Positions 33,240 through 44,465 of a DNA stretch of 64,000 bases are shown piece by piece; position 1 is the stretch's first letter, and the number at the start of each line of letters is the position of its first letter. A program made the position numbers and the translations under genes. The notes under the pieces were generated by a model, which did no database searches, was not told the origin of the DNA, and saw nothing but the letters and a program-made list of their open reading frames with translations. Source of the stretch: Fennellomyces sp. T-0311. Lineage: Eukaryota > Mucoromycota > Mucoromycetes > Mucorales > Lichtheimiaceae. The stretch lies in NCBI GenBank assembly GCA_025266875.1, contig JALLLT010000017.1, positions 558,001 through 622,000 of the forward strand. The letters run 5' to 3'.

Positions 33240-34266
33240 TTAGGATATCAGAGTGAGCCATGAAATGACAAAATAGAAGAGACAAAGTGGATAAACCTGT
33301 TATATACAAGTAATCAGCATTGTGACCCGATCTTGCCAGCCATTTTACCTTACCGCAAGCATACGTCTATTGATCAGATGGACCTGAGATTCGGAAAGAA
33401 ATCCGATGGATGCTACATCAAAAAAAGCATATGAGCACCGCCATCCGTCTGCTGTTTCTAGATAGCACTTACCGTAGGTCGACCATGCAAATGTAACGAT
33501 GGCTATTGGGATTCGTACCCATATCAAGCTGACAAAGGCGGCCACCACCGCAGATAGAACCAAGGGAAACAGACAGTATCCAAGGACGCACACCGACTGA
33601 AAGAAAGATACAGCTCCACCCAACAACTTTGCATTAAGCGTAACAACTGCCGATCCCAACCAGACAATCACAAACACACCCGTAAAGATTTGTACTGACT
33701 GGTCAGAAGATGCCTGTGTGCTCAGCGTTCTGGAGTTTCAAGTCAACATGCATATTCCACTCACTATCTTTTCAAAAACTTACATGGCCAATACAAGACA
33801 TAGGATCAATGGTCCCCATAAATCCCCTGAAAACGAAGCGCATGAGCGACAGCATCCATACGATTTCATAATAACCTACAGTCTCTGAGAACATTTTGGT
33901 TCCCTGCCGGGTTCAGCACCTGCTTTAGTTTGCCTCCCACTTGTCGAAGTTCGCGTAGCTAATTACGATGAGTACTTGTTATCCATTGGAAGAAGCCACA
34001 CAAGGCCTTACAATTGTGGTCGAAACTGGTTCGTCCAATGTGTCTTCGCCAGTGTAACCAGAGGGTGCATTAGAAATGGCACCTGTCACTGACGGACTGG
34101 CATGGTTGTCGTAGGCAGGGGGAGGTTGGGATGCCGGGGCGGCTTGTGTGGTCGATTGGCCTGTCAGGTCAATGTCAGGCTCAATCTCCATTAGCACCGC
34201 CGGCGCGTGAGAGTCATCTAAAGGCGTCGATGTCGAGCGCTCGTTGTCCTTTGTAGGCGAAAGCAT
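33240..34266 (-). CDS. YIPF6: Golgi membrane protein of the Yip1 family, YIPF6/Yip4-like
   Basis: Exons are 34266-34012, 33958-33880, 33826-33784, 33729-33473, 33412-33354 and 33296-33240, giving 249 residues. The first 85 residues are Pro/Ser/Asp-rich and cytosolic, ending in NTLDEPVSTTI-type sequence (here DTLDEPVSTTI), the hallmark of YIPF6. RDWDLWGPLILCLVLA, VFVIVWLGSAVVTLNAKLLG and FFQSVCVLGYCLFPL match the conserved membrane core. About five transmembrane segments are expected. YIPF proteins interact with Rab GTPases and shape ER-Golgi and Golgi membranes. An in-frame ATG at 34323 would add 19 hydrophobic residues; the Met at 34266 (MLSPTKDNER) is preferred since family N-termini are hydrophilic. 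It diverges from the TRAPPC6 gene. Confidence 0.92.
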
Positions 34267-34970
34267 GAAACTTTTAGAAAGAGCGAAAAAAAGGAACGGG
34301 AAACCGGCGCAGTCGCCACGCATTAATTTTCATTAATTGGATTCGCTAGTTTATGTAGCCTATTGCTTTAGAACACGTCGAATGTAAGACATGGACAAGT
34401 AGCTTATCGTCTAACAAAAGGCATGTTGATACAATACATTCTGTCAAGAAGATGTGATACTGCCCATTTGATGTATGTCCCTGGAGAAACTGCCGGATTC
34501 CTGTCGCGACAATCCCCTACCAAAAATAAAACTAACGAAGTACACAGGCTACCCTTGTCATATGCTATATCATTGGTGATCAGATTCTTGATTGAGTCGA
34601 AACGCGTAGGTATAACAAACATCATCATGATCACCCTAGCAGAAGTCATCCCAACCACAATAACCATCTCAAGTGTTATCTGTCGACGCGTGGATATTAG
34701 GCTTTGGTTTGAGATAAGGTTTAAGGGAGAAAGTCGCATAATGAGGTGATGCCGGCCAAGGAACTGGAGCAAAAGTTCCACCAGTAAAGCAATTGCTTAA
34801 AGATGATTGCACTTAAGCAATGCCGCCATGTTGCCGTCTCCTCACGTCGCCAAAGAAACAGCAGGAGGACAACTTTGGGGGGAAAGGCGGATAATCAACG
34901 AACGTCACACAACAAGTGTGTGGAGGTCCTGAAAACTCGAGTTCATCTCTCCTGAATCATTTCCGCTCCA
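34267..34970. promoter_or_regulatory. Shared upstream region of the YIPF6-like and TRAPPC6 genes
   Basis: About 700 bases between outward-facing starts of two early secretory pathway genes. Open frames over 34404-34781 exist on both strands but have no motif and overlap each other, so I treat them as chance. A near-palindromic tract (aattgcttaaagatgattgcacttaagcaat) around 34790-34820 contains an inverted repeat of attgcttaa and ttaagcaat and could be a regulatory site or hairpin. Confidence 0.4.
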
Positions 34971-35728
34971 ATGTCAACCTACGGCAACAATGAAGACACG
35001 ACAGCGGCCAACACGCCCTACACACAGCAGCGTCTTGTGAGTGAGACGTGCATGGATCTGTTGCTGATTGAGATGGTCGATACCATATGCAGAACAACCG
35101 CCGTTGAAAGCGAGGCCGACAGTGAAGCTATGTTTTATAAGCTCGACAGTCTCGGTTACGCTGTTGGCCAGCGTATGGTTGAGCGGTACAGTAATATCAA
35201 CCAAGAAGAAAATAACAGACGAGTTGACACGGGTTGAAACAGATTTACAAAGGACCGACCACGGTTCACGGACACTCTCGATGTGGTGAAATTCATATGC
35301 AAAGACCTGTGGTCGATCATGTTCAAAAAGCAAATCGATAACCTGAAAACGAACCATCGCGTAAGTTGTTGACTGGATGTGGAAAGGAAGAAAAAGCTCA
35401 TGGTGGGTATGAAGGGTGTGTATGTGTTGCAGGATAATAGTTTCCGATGGTTTATGCGCATGTCGACGGATATCGGCGGTGCGGATTCAGCTAAAAAGGC
35501 TACCCCAGTGAGTTCAAAATTTGGTATGTGGTGTCATGTTTTAATGCTGGAATTAGTATATATGGTTCCCGTGCGGCATTGTTCGAGGGGCACTGGCAAA
35601 TCTTGGTGTGCCCAGTGTAGTTGTTGCGGAAACTTCCAATCTCCCACAATGTAAATTAGAAGATCCCAGTTGCCCAACTGTTCTAATTTCTCGTTATAGG
35701 TACTTTTCAAATCAAACTCGCAAAATAA
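34971..35728 (+). CDS. TRS33: TRAPP complex subunit TRAPPC6 / Trs33
   Basis: Exons 34971-35185, 35243-35360, 35415-35507, 35557-35650 and 35700-35728 give 182 residues. The protein belongs to the Bet3-like fold and is a core subunit of TRAPP, which activates Ypt1/Rab1 (and Rab11 in TRAPPII) for ER-Golgi traffic. Diagnostic segments are [50 protein letters not shown], the [17 protein letters not shown] block, and [19 protein letters not shown]. The last exon holds only nine codons plus stop, TFQIKLAK. Phases at all four introns close exactly. It is head-to-head with a Golgi YIPF6-like gene. Confidence 0.96.
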
Positions 35729-37147
35729 AATGGGGTACACCTACTATTTTTTTTCCTTTGTTGGCAAATGTAGCTATATGGTTAGTAGGTTAGGAAGCCG
35801 TTCACTTTATTTGCTATTGCTACTTCATGTCACTTTCCCCAACCAACGGGTGTCTGTCATTTGACTCGTTCTACGTACTGTATGAATGTTACGTCTTGTC
35901 ATATAGTATTCTCCATATTTGTCTGTAATTATATATAGACTTGCCAAATTACATACTCTGTTGTGGATCGCCCAATTCCTGTATCTGCAGTAGTTCGCCT
36001 AATTATCCGTAGACTTCAGACATTAAAAGCTTTGAGTCACCTTAGATCCACGCTATCATTATTATGGTATCTAAAGTCTATATTGCTCAGTGTTATCTTT
36101 TTTCCATTCCTCAGAAAGGAAAGAGCATAAAAGTCTGATGAAAACGTGGTAGTGCGCGTAGCAATGTTCCTGTTCATCCATCACATGAATTTAATTACAG
36201 ATTACCCGTTCTTGTTTCTTGATCCAAATTGGTAAAGAATGATGTAGTCGAGCTATTTTCGCTGCTGGGGTATAATTGAGGAAGCCATGCATATGGCGAC
36301 GGCTAAGGGTTAGAAACTTCTCTCCGCCTTAATCAAGCGGTTCGGAGGGAATGGGCAGACATTAGAAAAATAGAAACAAAAAGTTTGCATACATGGAGCT
36401 GAGCATGAATCACGGACCACAACAGAAAGTACCGCAAGACATGTACTTCCGGACATTCCACGATACATCCGAAATCCATTTTTAACTGATCAGGTTTTAC
36501 ATTCTAAAAAACATTACAGTGAACTGTCAATTAGACCCGTATCTGCTGCCCAAACATCATCCAATCCTGTGAACTTTTTCGGTAACGTAATACAGTTGCA
36601 AAAGAGAAAAAAAGGTATCTGTGTTTGTATGATACATGAACATTTACCCCCCAAATGTTTGTTGAAAGGATTGCCGCAAGGCGGAGCTACCAGCTGGCTT
36701 TTGCTCTTCAAAACCTCACGTTCTTTAATAACCAAGTTTCTACTTTTATGATTGTGTGTGCAATTGGTGCGTAGCCTTGTTTCATTGCTAAAACAACGGT
36801 GGAAAGAAATGTACGTTACCATGATACTGCAATTTGGGGATAGAGAAATGGAATTGCATTTATTGCCAATGCGCAGCACTTTAAGGGGTTGGATCCAAGA
36901 TCTTTTCTCACACCGGAAACAGTAGCACACGAGAGAGCACTCAAAAATAACCTCGCATTGTCGTGTGATACAAGCTTTCTTCAAAAATAAACATGGCATT
37001 GTCCTTTACCCGGGTTGTAACTCGCCCACTTTATTTAAAAAGGCAACCTCCACTTTCACTGGGTTTGGTTTAGCCATTCTTTCTCTTTCTCCTAAAAACC
37101 TTCATTCTTTTTTTTACCCCTCTCGCTGTTAGAAAACTCCATTCGTT
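35729..37147. other. Intergenic region and chitin deacetylase promoter
   Basis: No supported gene in the left part. A minus-strand open frame at 36514-36999 (161 codons, ATG start) is Cys/Ser/Lys-rich without motif and ends at the promoter of the next gene; I consider it chance. Near 37028-37040 a TATA-like tttatttaaaaagg lies about 110 bases before the chitin deacetylase start, followed by a long CT-rich leader (37075-37130) typical of strongly expressed genes here. Confidence 0.4.
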
Positions 37148-38473
37148 ATGTTGTCTAAACTTTTCATCATCGCCTCAATTGGCCTCGCAGCCGTAAATGC
37201 TCAATTCAAAGATACCTACCCTGCCCCATACGAGGTTCCCACTCCCAAGGCTGAATGGCTCGATCTGATCAAGGGCGCCAGCATTTCCAATGCCCCTATC
37301 CTTGAAGTGAAGAATGGCGGTAAGAAAAAATCTAACCATGATACAAGCATCAAAGTAATTAAACTTTAAATTCTTGCAGTCCCTGTTCAACCTTCCGGCG
37401 TTAGCGGTGACCCTAACTGTGTTTGGACATTCACTCAGTGTCTTGGTCCTAACGATGTTACCACTTGCCCCCCCAAGCAGGTATATACATATATATGATA
37501 CAATTTGTTAAGTCAGACACTAATCTTTTCACAGTGGTCCATTACTTTCGATGACGGACCTTCCGAGTATACACCAAAGCTTTTGGACTACCTTAAGTCG
37601 ATCAACCAGAAGGTTACCTTCTTTGTTGTTGGTACCCAAGTACTTAGCTACCCTGATGTTTTGAAGCGCGCGTACGACGAAGGTCACGAAATTGCTATGC
37701 ACTCCTGGTCTCACAAGAACATGGCCTCGTTGACTAACGAGCAAATCGTTGCTGAACTCAAGTGGAACGAACAAATCATCAAGGAAGTCATTGGTGTTTC
37801 GCCCAGATTCTTCCGTCCTCCTTTCGGCAACATCGATAACCGTGTTCGCGACATTTGCAAGGCCCTCGGTTTCACTCGTATGTTTACTACTTCATTATAT
37901 TATTGATTCTGATTTACGAACCTCTGTTTTCTATTAGCTGTCATCTGGTCCGTCGATACCAACGATTGGTACCTTACCGAACACGCTGACTCGTTCTCCG
38001 TCAAGACCATCACCGATAGTGTTTCCCAATGGGCTTCGACTGCTGCTACTAAGGGTGGTAATTCATTGTCTCACGATCTTTATAAGGAAACCGTTGATGC
38101 TGCCATCGAGTACATTCCTGATCTCGTGGATGCCTTCGCGTTGTCTTCTGTTGGTCAGTGCAATGGTCTGACGTCGTACAAGGAAGGTGCCGGTAATATT
38201 GTCCCCAACCCTGCTGCCTCAGGCGGCAATGCTACTGCCACCAAGTCTGCCGATGCCAACTCTCCTTCTGGCTCTGTTGAAAGCCAATCTAAGGACAAGG
38301 ATGGCGACAAGGATGGCGACAAGAAAGAAGATGGTGAAAGCAAGGACAGCGAAGATGCTGACAGCGACTCTGCCAAAAAGGACATTGATGAGAGTGCCGC
38401 TACTCGCTTCACTTCCGCTTCTTCCGCTGCTTTGATGCTCGGTGCAGTTGCCGCCCTCTTCATTGCCAACTAA
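37148..38473 (+). CDS. GPI-anchored chitin deacetylase (NodB polysaccharide deacetylase, CE4)
   Basis: Exons 37148-37319, 37380-37480, 37535-37877 and 37938-38473 give 383 residues. The enzyme removes acetyl groups from chitin to make chitosan, a major wall polymer of Mucoromycota. A signal peptide is clear (MLSKLFIIASIGLAAVNA). The NodB motifs appear in order: TFDDGP with the catalytic Asp and first metal Asp, HSWSH with two metal His, RPPFG, DTNDW and LSHD with the final catalytic His. The C-terminus has a Ser/Asp/Lys-rich linker with repeated KDGDKDGD-like units, and then a hydrophobic tail (SAALMLGAVAALFIAN) after small residues, fitting GPI attachment. The protein would sit at the plasma membrane or wall. 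Confidence 0.95.
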
Positions 38474-40197
38474 GTTTGTTGTGTGTGATTTAAAATTTTT
38501 GTATAAGATATACACATCTTGTTGTGATATTATTCCCCCTAACATTCACTTCTTTTATTGTCATCATAAATTCCCTAAACCTACTGTTGTTTCTTTAATA
38601 ATATAACCACATGCATTCATGCAAGTAATTTTCATGTTAGAGTATTTAAAGTGGCGCGTTTAAACCTTTTTGTAATTAGTATCATAATGTGATTACTGCT
38701 GTCCATTCTGGTGGTATAACCACCTAGTGAATCTGTAATAACCATTATCAAAGATTGAGGTAACAATATGGAATAGCCTGGCGCCAATCACCATGGAAAT
38801 CCAATCGTCGAATTAGTTTCTATTTATTTAACGAAAAGTATTTCCAAGTTGATTAACCGATTAACCAAGGCACTAGCCTTTGGTTTTTCGACTTTTTTGA
38901 ATCTTCTCACTTCCGTAACTTTTCATTTCATGTGTTCTTCGTTGCACTGGTAGCGTAAGCTAGGATCGACATATGGTAAAAAGCAGGTCAACTTTGGAAA
39001 GAATTGGCCAAAAAGTAGAGCCTGGATACATCGGATTTGAGAAGTACGGAAAATAGGAAATCTGCTATATAAAAAATCTTACAGAATCCTCTTTAAATAC
39101 GTATTTCAGTAGAAAACTCCATTATCATAGTAATACCATTGAATGACTTTTATCCTTAATTACTTTTGAAGATTCGAACCTTTTCTAAAGATATTTTTTC
39201 CCAGTGTGTTAAAACAAGTCCTCATCGTACAGGTCTCCAAAGGATCGTGATATATAAAAGAAAGGATCAAATGGCCGTTGATAGCCCTACTACGTTAAAG
39301 TTTATGAACTACCATTAGCGATTATCTTTATCATGCATCTGCGGATGCGACATGCTGTGGCGACCATCCATCTTCGGTGGATGACACTCTTGAAGAATTG
39401 ATTGATGGAATGCTTGAGTCTTGGAATAAAGAGGGATCTGTCCTTCACATGTCTAACAGATGCTTAACTAATGAAAAATTTTAGACATTGTGTCATATAT
39501 GATAACAGCTAAAGCCATCCAACTCATTTGCAGAAGGCTTGTGGATCTGTATCTGCAAGTATATAAAACCACTTCCTTGTGGTACATATGTTTAAAAGTA
39601 TATATGAGATCTGTTCTCTTACCTGAAAAGCCCATGGTAGAAAAAGTATAGGCGTTTATAATGTAGACAAATACAACGAAAAATACGGACGGAAAATAAA
39701 TACACAAAAAGACAATACAGTGTTAAGTTTATGCATAGGTGATTTTTGTAATGCTGGTCGAGCCACAATTATTCTTGTGCACAACATGAACGAATGCTTC
39801 TTTTCATAGCGGCCTTCTATATCACTTTTTCTCAAAGCATGTGGAGCTTGCTTCCTGACAAATCATTCATGAATGCATGATTTCTTTTTCTTTGGAGGTA
39901 TCACCTTTGACTTATTGTGGCTCACTGGGGTACTGAACTAAGCACACCACTTCTACACTTCTAGCTAGTATATTAACTAACCTAATTCACGCTGGTAATA
40001 CGAAAAAAGTATACCTCCATATGCAAGCACTTTTATAGAACCATCGCGCCAAGATTCAAGTACATACCCGCAATAGTAATCCAAAGCTAGTACACTTTTA
40101 AATCAGTATTTAAAGAGTCATTGATGAATGTTTACTTAATATGTATGGGGATAATTAAATCAAAGCATAAGGGAAAACATCCGCTTGGAGGACTATG
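38474..40197. other. Intergenic region
   Basis: The first 150 bases are probably the chitin deacetylase 3' UTR. The only coding-like segment is the fragment at 39332-39484, listed separately. A minus-strand open frame at 39468-39707 is hydrophobic and lacks motifs. The remainder is AT-rich with no gene visible. Confidence 0.4.
39332..39484 (+). pseudogene. Fragment related to the 30.9 kb repeat-bearing family
   Basis: An open stretch of about 50 codons contains SVDDTLEELIDGMLESWNKE followed by GSVLHM. Its core, D-x-x-L-x-x-L/I-I-D, matches the repeated units DYALDQIID and DHVLNKLID of the pseudogene at 30941-31936. There is no start codon in a convincing place and it ends at a TAG, so it is at most an isolated N-terminal exon. 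The relation rests on a short motif and is tentative. Confidence 0.35.
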
Positions 40198-42164
40198 CTA
40201 AATTTTTGTGTTTGGCATAAGTGTTGATGGCAGTTTTTCGGGTAGTTGGACTCCGTTTTTGGCCGCTTTGATTAGATGCATGGCAATTGCGAACTGATCT
40301 TGTGTCATGTAGCCATCGCCATCCCAGTCGGCCAGCCGCCATATTTGAGCCAATTGATCGTTTGGTAAACCTGACTCCATGAGTATGGGCTTAACATTGG
40401 CACCTGACACAACGCCGTCTCGTGGATGTAACTGATGGAACGTTGGTGTATACGATGACTTGTCCACAGATGAATAATTCCAAAAGTTAGCAGGAAGATA
40501 ACCATATTCTGTTGGTTCTGGACCGCTCATATCTTCAAATGGATTGCGTTCATTTTCAGCCAATTCAGGATTGCCCATAGGGAACCGAGACATGAGACGT
40601 GGCAAGTCTACTGACAAAGCCTTTACGTGTACATTTTAATATCCAGCAAAAAAAAATTGAAGCCTTTAAAACTTACCTCGTCTACTTTAGCTAAGAGATC
40701 CTCTTTGATGGTTTTGAACTTGTCAATGTCGTACAGAGCCAAATTTTGCTTGAACTTTTCTGGATTAGGGAAATCTCCTGGAGGTAAATGATATCGTTGT
40801 TGGATTTTCAGAAACTCTTGATCCAGATGGTTCAATAATGCTTCACGCTTCTTCTTTTTGCCAAACATCGAAGGCATTTCTTTTTTGAGATGTCCAATAA
40901 TCAACGCGTGTACCTAGATATTTTGTTTTAGTAAACTCGTGATTGAACTTGTTGTGATATCGTACTCGCGCTAATCTTGCTCGTTTGACGATTTCATTGA
41001 TTTTTCGGATAGCCGCATTTCTTCGCAGTTCCTTGAGGTCCCTCAATAGATCCTTGGACTCTGCTTCGATTAATTCCCGGCAATCTTCAAAGGAGTTGAC
41101 TGGTTTCTCGGTCCAAAACGAGCTGAGGTACACTCGCATAACCTCTGGGGTCTGTACCACCTTACCAAGTGACCACATCATGGCACCGTACCTGCATTAT
41201 AATTTAGAAAGCCATTTTCTGCTGAATTTATGTGTCTCACATACACTCGCATCAACTGCTGTTGGCTGACCATATCACTCTTATTTAGAATCACTCGAAT
41301 CTTTTCCTCCTGTCCTCGAAGGCTGTGGATGGCCATCTTGAATTCATTCGAGATATCCAGCTTGTGCGAGTCGAATAATAGCAAGATAAGATCAGAGCGC
41401 TGAGAGAACCATTCGATGACCTGAGTAAAGTCGTAGCCACGCTCGATTCGCTGTTTGTCACCCGCCAAGATACCTGGTGTGTCAATGATGGTCATATTTT
41501 CGAGAACAGGTGAAGGTGTTTGTGAAACCTATCGACTACAGGTTTCAATATCCTCTTTTTTCATCTAGTTTTTCAATATTACCTGGAATCTCGACAAAAA
41601 TGCCTGACCGAACCGATTTAATCCTCTGAAAGGAAGATCTTGATTGACAGCCGCGGCATTGCCAGGAATCACTCGATCCTCCCCACCATACATAACAGCT
41701 ACAAACTTGTCGGTAGTTGGCTCGACACCAATGTGTTCACCAGGGTACTTTTTGTCAAGAAGGTATCGTATAAACGTCGTTTTACCCTAACATTCATGCA
41801 TCAGCACAAACAAATATATCCTACACTTCTTTTGCAATTACAGTAGAATATTGACCAATCAACAAGACGAGAGGTTTGGCTTCAATATCTGAATCCGTAA
41901 GCGGTGCAGAATGAAAGCCTAAACGCGAAGTTTAATAAACTTTGTATATTTTGACAACCAAAAGAAACACTCACCTTCAAAGTTATATGTAACCTCAAGA
42001 GGCCTTATTTTTGACTTGTATATCTTTTTCACGCCTTCAATAACTTGCTCATATTCATCCTCATTCCAATTCTGTGTCGAGGAGTTGGCTGATGGTCCTT
42101 TGTAGCCATTAACTGGGCTACCATTTTTTGAGTCGCCATTTTTCTTCAAATGCTTCAGCGACAT
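40198..42164 (-). CDS. EHD: EHD-family dynamin-like ATPase (C-terminal EH domain)
   Basis: Exons are 42164-41975, 41918-41842, 41786-41583, 41528-41245, 41191-40966, 40913-40677 and 40620-40198, giving 546 residues, like animal EHD1-4. EHD ATPases form membrane-bound oligomers that remodel endosomal tubules and caveola-like structures. The P-loop reads [18 protein letters not shown] across intron 2, with [12 protein letters not shown] as switch II region and LNKSDM as the specificity motif. [13 protein letters not shown] is the switch I region. The C-terminal EH domain contains one EF-hand-like loop ([13 protein letters not shown]) and NPF-binding surface residues. An NPF motif, ERNPFEDM, lies in the linker, where animal EHDs also carry one for autoinhibition. 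The first 60 residues match the family's N-terminal helix region. Confidence 0.96.
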
Positions 42165-42844
42165 TCGGAGCAATTGCAAAAAAAAAGAGAAAAGGGAAGG
42201 AAGCAAAGGGTTTGTTGCTATGACAAACTCCGCGTTAGTTATTTATTAACGTGTTGTTACGCGTGTCTCTGAACAAAAAGACGCTATTTGATATTATACG
42301 CTTGCTTTCGAGGTTAAACTTTTTTAAGTCTATGCGAAAGTGCGTCATAGCCCGACGCTAAACTATCTTTTCACCGACTTTTGTGCGACCATGACGTTGT
42401 CGATCTCTTTTTCTGTGCATTTGCTGCAAACAAACCACTGTTGTCTGTATTGAGGGGGTTTCAATTAGTGTACGAGCTATGAGTAACAGAAAAAGTTGGG
42501 GTGGTGGAGAGGGAGAGAAAAAAGGAGGAGTAAAGTCTACTATTATGTACAAAGATTTCGCTTTCTAGTGGCCCTCTTGATACAAGAGTGAAGCATGTTC
42601 AAGATAGAATTCAACAGAATCAAACTTGCTTTTATCTTCAGCACCTACAAAGCTGTCCAACGAAGGTATAGCCGACCGCCAGCGGTACCTACAAACACGG
42701 ACATGTCAGTATCGGCACTTTCAGTGTATTCCCCACACCATTTGACCCTTAACACTTGCGGTATAATAACCCCCTTCTAATGGGGGTTGCCCGACCGAAT
42801 ATCGATCTTTTTTAAATACATATAAAGCGAAAAGAAAAAAAGCA
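42165..42844. other. Intergenic region, EHD promoter / Tgl2 3' end
   Basis: It holds the EHD upstream region and the end of the lipase gene, both on minus. A C/T-rich stretch precedes the EHD start on its strand (42185-42210). No gene, repeat or RNA is seen; open frames at 42358-42552 and 42595-42780 lack motifs. Confidence 0.4.
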
Positions 42845-44016
42845 TTAATCCACCCCACCACCATTGCCCTTATATACAAACCTTTGACCATTAAGATCCC
42901 AATGATTGGCATCTAAGGTTTTTATATACTTTCCCCACTTGGCGCTTTCGATCGACACGATACCATCGTTCTCGCCCTCCTTCTCGTTTACAACTTGCCA
43001 CGTTAATCCCAAGAATGTCCATGGTGGGATATTAGTAGAAGCACCGTATGAATAATAGGCAACGGTGGGATCATTCGGGGTATTTGAATTGAAATATCCG
43101 CGGCAGTAATCGGTCGTCAGATTGGCATACGCAGGTGTGTCGAGCAACTGGATCATTCTTTGGACGACAGGATCAAGCACGTTGAGTGGCGATTGACGTT
43201 CGACCCTTTTCGCCGCATCAACAACCGCACCCACGCCCACGTGATCCCGAAACCAATCCATGACAGGTGAGCCTTGATGAGGTGTTGAAATAGTAGTCAA
43301 TGATTCAACCTTGTAAGGTCTATCTCGGATGTGCGAAAGCAAGTACCGACAGTCCAGCCCACCCTTGTTATTCAAAAAATGTGTTAGAATTCGGGTAATG
43401 TTTTGCAAATAAAAAAAGCTCTTACCATCGAATGGGCTATGAAATTCACATTGTTCCCAGCCAATATAGCCTTGAGAACAGTATGTAGTTCTTGTGCTCG
43501 TTCCCACACACTTCCCGTTCTTGGTACCTTGGTAACAATAACCTTGGCGCCTACTTTGGCAAGTGCTTCTTCGACACCACCCCAATAATGAACTTGAAGC
43601 ATTGGGAACGAGTCCGGACCCCATTTATCATATCCATAAAGCCCATGACAGAGAACGACAGGTGCACGTGGAGCTTTGTAATGTGGCGTGACAGGCATGT
43701 CTAAACCTGAAACGTTTTTCCGCTTTGCTCTCTCGGTCATGGTGGCAGCTGCTGCGGTGTTTCGGTGCTCGTGGGAAGCAGGAAGAACAACGGTCGAGGA
43801 CAAGAATTCTGTAGCAGCTGAGCTATCGAACACCACCGAGTCCTTGCTCCCACGACGTTTCAGTAACCTGGGATACAGCACTCTTAGTGTCTGTTTCTTT
43901 GATTCAGTTCGACGGCGTACAAGAGGAGACCGCAATAGAATCGATGTAAGCGACGGTGTGTTTGCGAGTGAATGTCGTATCGCATTATATATAACGGATA
44001 ATGAAATTGAAACCAT
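42845..44016 (-). CDS. TGL2: Triacylglycerol lipase, mitochondrial Tgl2 type
   Basis: Exons 44016-43426 and 43363-42845 give 369 residues. The alpha/beta-hydrolase core has the oxyanion segment PVVLCHGLYGYDKWG and the nucleophile elbow AHSMGGLDCRYL, in which Ser is interrupted by the single intron just after HSM. ENDGIVSIESAKWG carries the likely catalytic Asp and LDANHWDLNGQ the catalytic His region. The N-terminal 60 residues are rich in Ser, Arg and Leu without acids, fitting mitochondrial import as in yeast Tgl2. It hydrolyses tri- and diacylglycerols (yeast knowledge). It lies downstream of, and on the same strand as, the U2 snRNA gene. Confidence 0.92.
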
Positions 44017-44239
44017 GGTAGCGTATATTTGTATTGTTTATGTACAGAAAGAAAAAGAAGAAAAGATGCGAACAAAGAGAAACCGCTGTATGCAAACTAA
44101 ATATGCTCCAAACTAAAATAAAACCCAGCAAAGAAAATTAAGTCGCCCCATTTGTCGTTGCCCCAGTTCCCCTCTGAAGCGGACGTTTTTCTTGGGGCTT
44201 GCCAAGAATCTTTTGTCATTTTCTTATTTGATGATGGAG

Positions 44240-44427
44240 GGTCGGCGTCACAAGGCTGACAGTGTCAGGCCATGGACACCTGTGGTCCCGCCGATGGCAA
44301 GCCAGAGCGGAAGGACCAGGCGAAAAAAATTAGATTAACAACGAGTGGAACAATGTTCCACATTATAGTTGTTAAACTATAAAGAACAGATACTACACTT
44401 GATCTTAGCCAAAAGGCCTGAGAGGAT
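44240..44427 (-). ncRNA. U2: U2 spliceosomal snRNA
   Basis: The minus strand starts ATCCTCTCAGGCC and continues with the near-universal U2 5' region, including TTTTGGCTAAGATCAAGTG and the branch-point-pairing GTAGTA. The next segment, TATCTGTTCTTTATAGTTTA, is also canonical. Stem-loop IIa/b sequence and a Sm site (TAATTTTTTTCG) follow, and then two GC-rich hairpins. The 5' end is well placed; the 3' end is uncertain by some 15 bases. U2 base-pairs with the intron branch point in the spliceosome, consistent with the intron-rich genes of this window. Confidence 0.96.
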
Positions 44428-44456
44428 GCGGTTCCTCGAGTTCTTAGGAACGCCCT

Positions 44457-44465
44457 TATTTATAC
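44457..44465 (-). promoter_or_regulatory. TATA box of the U2 snRNA gene
   Basis: TATAAATAA on the minus strand lies 30-38 bases upstream of the U2 5' end, the right distance for a TATA element. The polymerase used is not decided by this alone. Confidence 0.7.

Noticed and set aside
36514..36999. Minus-strand ATG open frame of 161 codons
   Set aside because: No motif, poor composition, and it overlaps the chitin deacetylase promoter; treated as chance.
39168..39185. Reverse complement of a T-loop (ggttcgaatc on the minus strand)
   Set aside because: No T stem, anticodon arm or acceptor stem around it.
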